Positions 1 through 5,786 of a stretch of 6,836 nt of DNA are shown here, piece by piece. The translations under genes and the position numbers were made by a program. Numbering within the stretch: the first letter of the stretch is position 1; each line of letters begins with the position of its first letter. The DNA is from Solirubrobacteraceae bacterium. GTDB taxonomy: Bacteria; Actinomycetota; Thermoleophilia; Solirubrobacterales; Solirubrobacteraceae. The notes beneath the pieces were generated by a model. The model saw only the letters and a program-made list of their open reading frames with translations, was not told the DNA's origin and ran no database searches. The stretch spans positions 1-6,836 of the forward strand of contig JASLDD010000046.1 of NCBI GenBank assembly GCA_030151725.1. Reading direction: 5' to 3'.

Positions 1-1
1 C

Positions 2-415
2 GACTATGCGGCTGTGGCCGTATGGATTCCACCCGGATGCAAGGAGCTGTCGGACGAGGATGAGCAGCAAGTCGAGGGACTACTCGAAGAGCTCGTAGGA
101 AGTCGTGCGGTGGAGATCGTGCAACTGCTGGAGCGCTTCGAGCACGCCCATCCACACGAGCGCCCTCATTACTACCTCAGTCTCCTGGGTACCCATCCAG
201 ACCATCGCGGCCGCGGTCTCGGGATGGGCTTGCTGGCAGAGAGCTTGAAGCAGATCGACGAACAGGGCATCCCGGCTTACCTCGAGTCCAGCAATCCGGC
301 CAACGTCAGCCGCTACCAAGCGCTGGGGTTCAAGCGTGTGGGCGAGTTCTCCACGCCGGACGGTTCCCGTCGGGTGAGCACGATGTGGCGCGAGCCCGCG
401 GTGGGGGCGGGATAG
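2..415 (+). CDS. GNAT-family N-acetyltransferase, 3' part (5' end outside window)
   Basis: This is the C-terminal part of a GCN5-related N-acetyltransferase, which moves an acetyl group from acetyl-CoA to an amine; the substrate cannot be told. The frame is open from base 2, and the residues before the first possible start (GTG at 14) read DYAAVAVWIPPG, a conserved family segment, so the true start lies upstream of the window. The acetyl-CoA pyrophosphate-binding motif A is seen as LLGTHPDHRGRGLG, with the R/QxxGxG signature at about 206-223. It is followed by the motif B region YLESSNPANVSRYQALGF, whose N/Y residues are typical of the family. The end WRE fits a complete C-terminus. The gene stops 62 bp before the arsR-like gene, with an operator between them, so it is probably a separate unit. 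The family is confident; the specific function is unknown. Confidence 0.88.
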   Translation, partial: DYAAVAVWIPPGCKELSDEDEQQVEGLLEELVGSRAVEIVQLLERFEHAHPHERPHYYLSLLGTHPDHRGRGLGMGLLAESLKQIDEQGIPAYLESSNPANVSRYQALGFKRVGEFSTPDGSRRVSTMWREPAVGAG

Positions 416-435
416 GGCGCGCTGAGCGGGACTTG

Positions 436-470
436 TTATCAACCGTTTAGTTGATAAACTACATAGTTGA
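436..470. promoter_or_regulatory. Palindromic operator upstream of the arsR-like gene
   Basis: An AT-rich island lies between two GC-rich genes. It holds a perfect inverted repeat, TTATCAAC (436-443) and GTTGATAA (450-457) around a 6-bp spacer. A second, overlapping palindrome AACTACATAGTT lies at 457-468. The half-site TAGTTGA occurs twice as a direct repeat, at 448-454 and 464-470, 16 bp apart. The block ends 7 bp before the ATG at 478, so bound repressor would block transcription or early translation. ArsR-family dimers bind such short AT-rich palindromes and usually repress their own operon; that this is the site for the adjacent repressor is inference. I could not assign clear -35/-10 boxes. 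Confidence 0.7.
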
Positions 471-477
471 GTAAATT

Positions 478-822
478 ATGGCGACGGACCAACTCAGCGC
501 AACCTTTGCCGCACTCGCCGATCCGACTCGGCGCGCGATACTCGCCCGCCTCGCAGAGGATGGGGAGGTTACGGTTGGCGAGCTCGCCGAGCCGTTCCCC
601 TTCAGTCTGCAGGCCGTCTCCAAGCATCTGAAGGTGCTCGAGCGGGCAGGCCTGATCACGCGCGGAAGGACAGCCCAGCTACGTCCGTCGCGGCTGGAGG
701 GCGCGCCACTGCGCGAGGCGTCCAAGTGGCTGGAGCAGTACCGCGAGGTCTGGGATGGACGTCTGGACCGTCTCGCGGATCGTCTTCGGGAGCTACAACG
801 AAAGGCAGGCCCAGATGAGTGA
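478..822 (+). CDS. ArsR-family winged-helix transcriptional repressor (SdpR-like, non-metal type)
   Basis: A 114-residue protein of the usual ArsR length. The N-terminus FAALADPTRRAILARLA (10-26) is the typical first helix of the family. The helix-turn-helix lies at about 33-63, with recognition helix SLQAVSKHLKVLERAG (43-58). The wing and C-terminal helix follow (LIxRGRxAQxRP, then PLREASKWLEQYREVWDGRLDRL). There is no CxC metal-binding motif near the recognition helix, so this is not a classic arsenic or zinc sensor; it belongs to the group found next to SRPBCC genes. An in-frame TAA at 472-474 excludes an upstream start, so the ATG at 478 is firm, although its ribosome site is weak. The gene overlaps the next by 8 nt, which suggests translational coupling. 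It probably represses itself and the downstream genes through the palindrome at 436-470; its signal is unknown. Confidence 0.92.
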   Translation: MATDQLSATFAALADPTRRAILARLAEDGEVTVGELAEPFPFSLQAVSKHLKVLERAGLITRGRTAQLRPSRLEGAPLREASKWLEQYREVWDGRLDRLADRLRELQRKAGPDE

Positions 823-1279
823 TCAGTTCGAGATGGCCGAGCACACGATCGTGATCGAGCGGGAGCTGGATGCGCCGCGGGATCTCGTCTGGAGGGTGTG
901 GACAGACCCGGATGAGGTGGCCAAGTGGTGGGGCCCCGAGCATTTCACGACGCCTCGCGACAAAATCGAGCTCGACTTGTGCCCGGGCGGCGTATGCCGG
1001 ATGACGATGGTTGGACCGGATGGGGAGGAGTACCCCAGCGATGGGCACTTTGGCATCGTCGAGCCGCCTGAGCGGCTGTCGTTTGGCGAGCAGAGCACCG
1101 ACCACCCGATGATCGAGTCAGGCGAGACCACTGTCGAGTTCATTGAGCTCGATGCCGGTCGCACGAAGGTTGTCATCACCGCGCGCATGATCTGCGCAAA
1201 CGAGCTGCTCGAGATGGCACAGGCTGGTTGGGGAAGCCAGCTGGACAAGCTTAAATCGCTCCTCGCCGATCGCCGCTAG
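815..1279 (+). CDS. SRPBCC / AHSA1-domain protein
   Basis: A 154-residue protein of the SRPBCC fold (START/Bet v1-like ligand-binding barrel), AHSA1 subfamily. Hallmarks in order are RELDAPRDLVWRVWTDP (16-32), KWWGPEHFTTP (37-47), the GG turn in CPGGVCRMTM (57-65), the GPDGEEYPSDG loop (67-77), VEPPERLSF (82-90) and the closing helix GWGSQLDKLKSLLA (138-151). The ATG at 815 is preferred over an in-frame GTG at 755: it gives the standard N-terminus, has an AGGCAGG-like ribosome site (803-809), and overlaps the repressor stop by 8 nt as ATGAGTGA. The AHSA1 name comes from the eukaryotic Hsp90 co-chaperone Aha1, but bacterial members next to ArsR repressors are generally thought to bind small ligands. 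The ligand is unknown here. Confidence 0.92.
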   Translation: MSDQFEMAEHTIVIERELDAPRDLVWRVWTDPDEVAKWWGPEHFTTPRDKIELDLCPGGVCRMTMVGPDGEEYPSDGHFGIVEPPERLSFGEQSTDHPMIESGETTVEFIELDAGRTKVVITARMICANELLEMAQAGWGSQLDKLKSLLADRR

Positions 1280-1316
1280 GGTCTCCCAACGTCCCAGACC
1301 GAGGAGATCCTGAAAT

Positions 1317-1763
1317 ATGGCACATGAGTTCAGCGGGTCGGCAGTGATCGATCGCCCCATCGATGAGGTGTTTGCATTCCTGGCCGATGGAACGAACGAC
1401 CCCAAGTTCAGCCCACGGGTGCAGGAGATTCGCAAGACCACCGACGGCCCGATCGGTGTCGGCACGGTGTTCGAGAGCACGGTCAAGGACGCCGGCATGA
1501 AGAGCAGCCGTAAGTTCGAGTTGACCGAGTTCGTTGCCCCCACCAAGATCCGCTGGAGCGAGCGATCGAAGAACATGGTCACAGTTCCTCTGGGGGGCTA
1601 TGACCTGGAGAAGGTCAGTGACACACAGACCAAGGTCACGATCCACAACGAGTTCGCAGGCCACGGCTTCGGCAAGCTCATTGTCGGCTTTGCCGTGAAG
1701 GCCGCCATCAAGGAAGCACCGGAATTCGCCCAGCGAATCAAGGCTGCCGTCGAGGCGTCCTGA
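1317..1763 (+). CDS. SRPBCC-family protein (polyketide cyclase/dehydrase-like)
   Basis: A 148-residue protein with the second main SRPBCC pattern. The start EFSGSAVIDRPIDEVFAFLAD (4-24) is typical of Polyketide_cyc2-like proteins. It is followed by the strand segment IGVGTVFESTV (46-56), the central FELTEFVAPTKIRW (67-80) and a long C-terminal helix (about 118-146) that closes the ligand cavity. GAGGAG at 1301-1306, 10 nt before the ATG at 1317, is a good ribosome site. It lies 37 nt after the AHSA1-type gene on the same strand and probably shares its operon and repressor. It is only distantly similar in sequence to its neighbour, so the two are not a recent duplication. Such proteins bind hydrophobic ligands and a minority are enzymes; no catalytic residues can be assigned from sequence alone. 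Confidence 0.88.
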   Translation: MAHEFSGSAVIDRPIDEVFAFLADGTNDPKFSPRVQEIRKTTDGPIGVGTVFESTVKDAGMKSSRKFELTEFVAPTKIRWSERSKNMVTVPLGGYDLEKVSDTQTKVTIHNEFAGHGFGKLIVGFAVKAAIKEAPEFAQRIKAAVEAS

Positions 1764-1806
1764 CCCTAGGGCCGCTGCGCGAGTGGCCACCTGAACCGCG
1801 AGCGAT

Positions 1807-2544
1807 CTACGGTGCGGTCACCGGTCCAGGATGCAGGATCTCTGGATCGTGTCCCGGTATGACGGTGAGGCCGCCGTCGCGCATGGCGCGCAGGCGCTCT
1901 GCTGAGCGGCCCTGCTGCTCGTGGTCGTCGGCGAACACAGGGAAGCGCTTCTCGTCCAGGCCTGACGCGAAGTGGGTGACGTCGATGCCCAGAACCAGAT
2001 CGCCGATACGGATCGACTGGTGGCCAGGCGTATGCCCGGGGGTAAGCAGGAGCTCGACGCTGCCGTCGCCGAGCAGGTCGTGGTCGCCGTCGACGAGGAT
2101 CACCTCGCGTTCGCTGCCCGCGTAGTCGCGGGGCAGGAAGACGTTGCGCTGAACGGCCGCGTCGTCGTGCCCGGCCTCCCATTCGCTGCGTTGGATGACC
2201 ACCGGCACGGACTCGGGGATCGTCTGCAGACCACCGACGTGATCCCAGTGCAGGTGGGTGAGGACGACTTTGGTCAGCGTACGGACGTCGATCTGCTCGG
2301 CCAGGCTCTGTTCCTGCTCGAGCGCGAAGATCGCAAAGACCTCCGGTCGCTTGTAGTAGGTGGCGGGGTCAGCTATGGCCACGGGGTTGAGGCCCGTGTC
2401 GATCAGGATCCGCTCGCTCGCCGTCTCGATCACATAGGCGGGCACCGGGAAGCGAATGCTGCGCTCGAGATCGTCGCCTGCACGGAAGACTCCTGCCGGC
2501 GCCGTGAACCAGCCGACGTTCAGCCTCTCTACCTTCACGCTCAC
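1807..2544 (-). CDS. MBL-fold metallo-hydrolase, AiiA-like N-acyl homoserine lactonase family
   Basis: A 245-residue metallo-beta-lactamase-fold hydrolase. The full metal-binding set is present: THLHWDH (H97, H99, D101, H102), H171 in TPGHTPGH, D188 in LVLGIDV and H232 in IPGHDP. This predicts a dinuclear metal site. The N-terminal VPAYVIETASERILIDTGLNP region (34-54) matches the quorum-quenching lactonase branch. By spacing, the tyrosine that follows the bridging Asp by three residues in AiiA (D191, Y194) is His191 here, so substrate use may differ. Start is GTG at 2544-2542, sharing GTGA with the stop of the peroxidase gene. It is the last gene of the operon and converges on the SRPBCC gene across 43 bp with no obvious U-tract terminator. 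No signal peptide is visible. Lactone hydrolysis is inferred from the family, and other esters are possible. Confidence 0.88.
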   Translation of the reverse strand: MSVKVERLNVGWFTAPAGVFRAGDDLERSIRFPVPAYVIETASERILIDTGLNPVAIADPATYYKRPEVFAIFALEQEQSLAEQIDVRTLTKVVLTHLHWDHVGGLQTIPESVPVVIQRSEWEAGHDDAAVQRNVFLPRDYAGSEREVILVDGDHDLLGDGSVELLLTPGHTPGHQSIRIGDLVLGIDVTHFASGLDEKRFPVFADDHEQQGRSAERLRAMRDGGLTVIPGHDPEILHPGPVTAP

Positions 2545-3959
2545 GCCGAGCCGGCGCCTGCTCCGCTTGCCAGAAAACGCAGAGCGGCCAGCCCGGGCAC
2601 GAACAGGTACTCGCCCCCCCGGGTCGTCACGAACGACGGCTGCGGCGAGAGGAAGAACGGCGGATTGCCCTGGACGGTCATCTTGTCGGTGGTGTTCGAG
2701 TCGCCGAGCAGGAAGTCCTTGTCATGGCCGAGTCCAAATGCGTTTCCATCGTTGATCCATTGCGTTTGGATGCCCTCGAACTGCCGTGAGATGCTGGCAT
2801 TGAAGCACACGAACATCAGGCCCCTGTCCTCGCCTCCATCGATCTCGCCGGCGTCCCGTGGCAGCGGCGGGCCGTAGGGCATGCCGCGGCGAATGATGCG
2901 GTGGCGGAAGCTCAACAGGCCCGAGTCGTTGAGGCCTTTCCAGCCAAGCGCATCTCTCGGGTTGGCTCGTCGGATGTGCGCGCCGAGCGGGCAGTAGGCG
3001 CCGTCTTCGTCGCTGTCGAGGTAACGGAACGCGTTGCCGCTGAGGTCTTCCGGGTTGAAGCTCGCATCGGGTGAGTTGGGAGAGCTGACGAGCGGCGTTC
3101 CATTGCGCCAGCGCCCGGCAACCTTGGCTGCGAGCTTCTCCTCATCGCCGTCCTCGTAAAGACGGGCGGCGGCTCGCAGCGTCTTGCGAAACAGTGCCAC
3201 ATCCTGGGAGAGCTTGCGGTAGATCATGTACGTGCCGGAGCGCCCCAAGGGCGCCTGTGGGGCGCTGGGCAAGGCGTGGAGTGGGTCAACCAGCGAGTCC
3301 TCGTCTTCGTAGCCCAGGATGAACTCGCCGAGTGCCAGCCCTCGCCATTTGTCTTCCTTTTCGGGAACTCCGCCGCCGAGTGTTCTGTGGTCCGTCACGC
3401 CTGCGATCGCTGGCTGGGCAAAACCGTCGGCGTAGCCGAAGTGTTCGCGTACTTCCTCCAACAGCTGGGCATGTTGTTCGTGGATGATGCTCACGCCGGG
3501 CGCTGCCTCGACAGCGCCGCGAAATGCGTCGAGCTTGTGCTCCAGCAGGTGGCCGTCCAGCGCGTTGATCGTCACGAGCACATGTGCAGTCCCGGTGCCG
3601 AGTGGGCTCTCCCAGTGTGCCGGTGCGTTCTCACCGAGGTCGCCCAGTATCTGGGCGCGCGCCGCCATGCCTTCACGGAACTCATCCGAGAAGGTCTCCA
3701 GCATGCTCTCGGGTACGCCGAGCGCGCGCAGCCCGGCGTACGTCAGTGCAACATTCAACGTTGTGTTCGGCCCTGGCCCGTTCCATGGCTTGGCGCTCGT
3801 GACCTGCTCGAGCAGGTGTTCCAGCCACGCCCGTCCGCCCGGCGCGTTCTCGATGTGCACGAGCATGTAGGAGGTGCGCTCGTAGCGTTTGCCGTAGGCG
3901 CGCAGGATGTCGCCCTGGATGTCGGCGTAGTCGACGTCCTGTTTCACTCCCGCCGCCAT
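2541..3959 (-). CDS. DyP-type haem peroxidase (long C/D-like class)
   Basis: A 472-residue dye-decolourising peroxidase, which uses hydrogen peroxide to oxidise dyes, phenols or other substrates through a b-type haem. The N-terminal DYADIQGDIL (10-19) is typical of the long class. The GxxDG signature is GYADG (175-179), with catalytic Asp178. The proximal haem ligand is most likely His328 in CPLGAHIRRANPRD, and the distal Arg is probably Arg357 in IIRRGMPYG. The C-terminal GLMFVCFNASISRQFEGIQ and FVTTRGGEYLFVPGL segments are also characteristic. The length fits class C/D (superfamily V) rather than the shorter A and B classes. There is no Tat or Sec signal peptide, so it is probably cytoplasmic. 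The ATG at 3959 shares one base with the preceding stop (TGATG) and the stop overlaps the next GTG, so it is coupled on both sides. The physiological substrate is unknown. Confidence 0.95.
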   Translation of the reverse strand: MAAGVKQDVDYADIQGDILRAYGKRYERTSYMLVHIENAPGGRAWLEHLLEQVTSAKPWNGPGPNTTLNVALTYAGLRALGVPESMLETFSDEFREGMAARAQILGDLGENAPAHWESPLGTGTAHVLVTINALDGHLLEHKLDAFRGAVEAAPGVSIIHEQHAQLLEEVREHFGYADGFAQPAIAGVTDHRTLGGGVPEKEDKWRGLALGEFILGYEDEDSLVDPLHALPSAPQAPLGRSGTYMIYRKLSQDVALFRKTLRAAARLYEDGDEEKLAAKVAGRWRNGTPLVSSPNSPDASFNPEDLSGNAFRYLDSDEDGAYCPLGAHIRRANPRDALGWKGLNDSGLLSFRHRIIRRGMPYGPPLPRDAGEIDGGEDRGLMFVCFNASISRQFEGIQTQWINDGNAFGLGHDKDFLLGDSNTTDKMTVQGNPPFFLSPQPSFVTTRGGEYLFVPGLAALRFLASGAGAGSA

Positions 3960-4489
3960 CAGGCCGCGAACTCCGCCAGGAACGCGCTTTGCAGAGCTAT
4001 GGGATCCATGCCCTGCGAGCGCACCGCGAAGGCGATCAGCTGCTCCCGCAGGGCGAGGCTGGCCTTCACCTTCGCCACAGATGCGTTGTCATAGGCGCCC
4101 ACGAAGAAGCCGATGTCGATCTGGTTGTGCAGCAGGTAGGTCTTCAGCGGGGCGCCCGCGGCGGGGGTGGGGCTGCCCGCGCAATCGCTCCAGACCGCTT
4201 CTGCCTCTGACAGGCCGCAGAGCTCGTCCAGGTATCGCTCGAGCGGGCCATCGAGGTTGCTGGTGAAGATCAGGTACTCGGAGTCGAGGTGGTCCTTGCT
4301 GGGTTGGGAGGGATCGTCGACCCAGTCGCTGAGGATCACCCATCGAGCGAAGTGTGTTTGTGTAAGACGGGCGAAGGGGCTCGTCGTTTGGGTGAACGCC
4401 TCGAGATATGCACGCAGCTGCACCTCGCGTCCTTTGAGGATCGGGGTGATGGACATGAAGGCATAGGCCTCTCCGGCTTGGTTGCTCAC
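3959..4489 (-). CDS. HFARW protein B, DyP-operon partner of unknown function
   Basis: A 176-residue protein whose family I cannot name with certainty. Motifs in order are the starting strand AYAFMSITPI (9-18), QTHFARWVIL (44-53), YLIFTSNLDGPLERYLDEL (72-90), VWSDCAGSP (99-107), LKTYLLHN (115-122) and AYDNASVAKVKASLALREQL (132-151). The pattern HFARW plus LxFxSNxDGxxxxYLDxL resembles a ferredoxin-like alpha/beta barrel segment that I recall from larger DyP-associated proteins; this is inference. The chosen start is GTG at 4489, overlapping the previous stop as GTGA and keeping the first strand. The alternative is ATG at 4456 with GGAGAGG 11 nt upstream, which would remove that strand. It has no signal peptide or membrane segment. 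It lies directly before the peroxidase and is translationally coupled to it, which suggests a partner or assembly role. Confidence 0.75.
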   Translation of the reverse strand: MSNQAGEAYAFMSITPILKGREVQLRAYLEAFTQTTSPFARLTQTHFARWVILSDWVDDPSQPSKDHLDSEYLIFTSNLDGPLERYLDELCGLSEAEAVWSDCAGSPTPAAGAPLKTYLLHNQIDIGFFVGAYDNASVAKVKASLALREQLIAFAVRSQGMDPIALQSAFLAEFAA

Positions 4490-5097
4490 AGTTTGCCCTG
4501 CACTTCGGCCAGGAACCTCCGCCACTCGGTCGCGAACTCCTCTGGGCTCTTGCCCTCGGTCTGCGCCATGAAGCTCTCCAGCTTGGGTGCGAGATCCAGC
4601 GCCGCCCGCACCATCGTTGTGGTCGCCTGTGGGTAGGCGGAGTAGAAGTGACTGGCCTGCAGTTCGTTGGCCTTGATGTACTGCTTGAAGGGTCCCGTGG
4701 GCAGCGGTTGCGGGAAGCCATAGGAAGTCCCCCAGAAGAGCTTCATGCCTTTCGTGAGAATGTGGGAGAAGGCGTCGATGTACTCCTCCCAGCCGCCGTT
4801 GAAATTGCTTTCGAAGAACAGGCGCGGATAGCTCAGCTGCTCGCGCTTCTGCGGCGGTCCGTTGTAGGGAATCCGACGTACCAGCGTCCAGCGGGCGAAG
4901 TGGATGAACGAGAGCCGCCCCAGGGTGCCGCTCGACTTGGGAAAGTGGTTGGCGTACCAGAAGACCAGCGCAAGCCATAGCCGCCCAAGCCGTTTCACCG
5001 AGCTGAATACGGTGATTGCGATCGCCTGCCCGTCGACGTTGCGGGCGGTGGTGCCCGTCGCGGTGTTCGGAGCGCCCAGGGGCGATTCATCGCTCAC
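4486..5097 (-). CDS. HFARW protein A, first gene of the DyP operon, unknown function
   Basis: A 203-residue protein that repeats the motif order of the next gene: FIHFARW (64-70), LFFESNFNGGWEEYIDAF (93-110), FWGTSYGFP (121-129), FKQYIKAN (137-144) and a closing AYPQATTTMVRAALDLAPKLESF (154-176). It is therefore a likely paralogue of HFARW protein B. It has an extra hydrophobic, aromatic-rich stretch, LGRLWLALVFWYANHFP (37-53), before HFARW, which could contact a membrane or a partner but is short for a membrane span. The start is GTG at 5097, because a strong promoter at 5105-5133 would begin transcription at about 5098. An earlier in-frame GTG at 5157 lies upstream of that promoter and is unlikely. 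The gene ends in a GTGA overlap with the next. I know no biochemical function; the operon ties it to the DyP peroxidase. Confidence 0.75.
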   Translation of the reverse strand: MSDESPLGAPNTATGTTARNVDGQAIAITVFSSVKRLGRLWLALVFWYANHFPKSSGTLGRLSFIHFARWTLVRRIPYNGPPQKREQLSYPRLFFESNFNGGWEEYIDAFSHILTKGMKLFWGTSYGFPQPLPTGPFKQYIKANELQASHFYSAYPQATTTMVRAALDLAPKLESFMAQTEGKSPEEFATEWRRFLAEVQGKL

Positions 5098-5104
5098 CGC
5101 CAGG

Positions 5105-5133
5105 AATCTAATCAGCTGAATTATCGAAGTCAA
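5105..5133 (-). promoter_or_regulatory. Sigma70-like promoter of the DyP operon, predicted leaderless
   Basis: On the minus strand, TTGACT (5133-5128, -35) and TAGATT (5110-5105, -10) are separated by exactly 17 bp in an AT-rich patch. Five of six bases match the -35 consensus, and the -10 has the key T, A, A and T positions. Counting seven bases from the -10 end puts the start of transcription at about 5098, next to the GTG at 5097. No Shine-Dalgarno sequence precedes that GTG. Leaderless messages are common in actinobacteria, which makes this reading plausible. Confidence 0.65.
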
Positions 5134-5185
5134 GCTGTCCCCGGCGTTCGGCGGCACGGCCCTCGTTCGCTACGGTCAGTGAGCA

Positions 5186-5764
5186 ATGCCGCGTGTGCGT
5201 ATCTACGGATATCCGATCTCCACTTGGACGAGGACCGCACAAATGACGTGCCTGGAGAAGGGCATCGAGTATGAGCTCGTGCCCATCGCCTACGGCAGCG
5301 ACCAGCATGGAGAGATGCACCCATTTCGGCGCATTCCCGTGCTCGACATCGACGGCATGCTCATCTTCGAGACGCTGGCCATCACAGGCTTCCTCGACGA
5401 GACTTTCGACGGTCCCTCCCTCCAGCCGGCGGCTGCTTCGGAGCGGGCGCAGATGCGAACGTGGATGGGGGTCTGTGGCGATTACCTGTTTCGCGACGTG
5501 GTACGGGCCATACCCAGGGGCAGGGAGCCACGCGAGGTCGAGCTCGAGACGGCGAAGGCCGCGTTGGTCGCCGTCGAGGCGCTGCCCAAAGGCGACTTGT
5601 TTCTCGTCGGAGACTCACTCACCCTCGCCGACCTCTACCTGGCGCCGCAGATTGCCAACTGCGAAGAAAAGGCCGGGGAGCTGCTCGACGGCCTTGACGG
5701 CCTCAAAGCGTGGATGGGTCGTATGAGTAAGCGTGACAGCTTCACGCTCACGCGCCCGAATTAG
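5186..5764 (+). CDS. Glutathione S-transferase family protein
   Basis: A 192-residue protein with both halves of the GST fold. The N-terminal thioredoxin-like domain (about 1-76) shows VRIYGYPISTWTRTAQM, with Ser12 or Thr13 at the usual catalytic position, the cis-proline segment RRIPVLDIDG (48-57) and FETLAITGFLDE (61-72), where E62-T63 replaces the usual Glu-Ser glutathione-binding pair. The C-terminal helical domain holds the folding motif LVGDSLTLADLYLAP (140-154). It is slightly short for a cytosolic GST. Thermoleophilia and other actinobacteria often use mycothiol instead of glutathione, so the true thiol or substrate is uncertain. It diverges from the DyP operon, with 88 bp between starts, so shared control of oxidative or detoxifying functions is possible. 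The ATG at 5186 has no clear ribosome site. The next gene begins 22 nt after its stop. Confidence 0.9.
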   Translation: MPRVRIYGYPISTWTRTAQMTCLEKGIEYELVPIAYGSDQHGEMHPFRRIPVLDIDGMLIFETLAITGFLDETFDGPSLQPAAASERAQMRTWMGVCGDYLFRDVVRAIPRGREPREVELETAKAALVAVEALPKGDLFLVGDSLTLADLYLAPQIANCEEKAGELLDGLDGLKAWMGRMSKRDSFTLTRPN

Positions 5765-5786
5765 CAGTGCTCCGGATCTCTCGACG

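Noticed and set aside
1764..1806. Possible bidirectional terminator between the convergent SRPBCC and lactonase genes
   Set aside because: Only short 4-bp stems such as GGCC pairs and the GTGGCCAC palindrome are seen, with no T-rich run on either strand.
2541..2600. C-terminal encapsulin-targeting peptide on the DyP peroxidase
   Set aside because: Its C-terminus is Ala/Gly/Ser-rich and lacks the hydrophobic-Gly-Ser-Leu type signal, no encapsulin gene is in the window, and the protein is of the long class rather than class B.
1972..2877. Long plus-strand open frame (301 codons) opposite the lactonase and peroxidase genes
   Set aside because: It is antisense to two genes with clear catalytic motifs and shows no recognisable domain; long antisense frames are expected in high-GC DNA.
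3276..4094. Plus-strand open frame of 272 codons opposite the peroxidase and HFARW protein B
   Set aside because: It is antisense to the well-supported DyP gene and has no family pattern of its own.
4490..4978. Upstream extension of HFARW protein B to a start near 4978
   Set aside because: The extension lies inside protein A in another frame, has a low-complexity composition, and the shared motifs begin only after the GTG at 4489.
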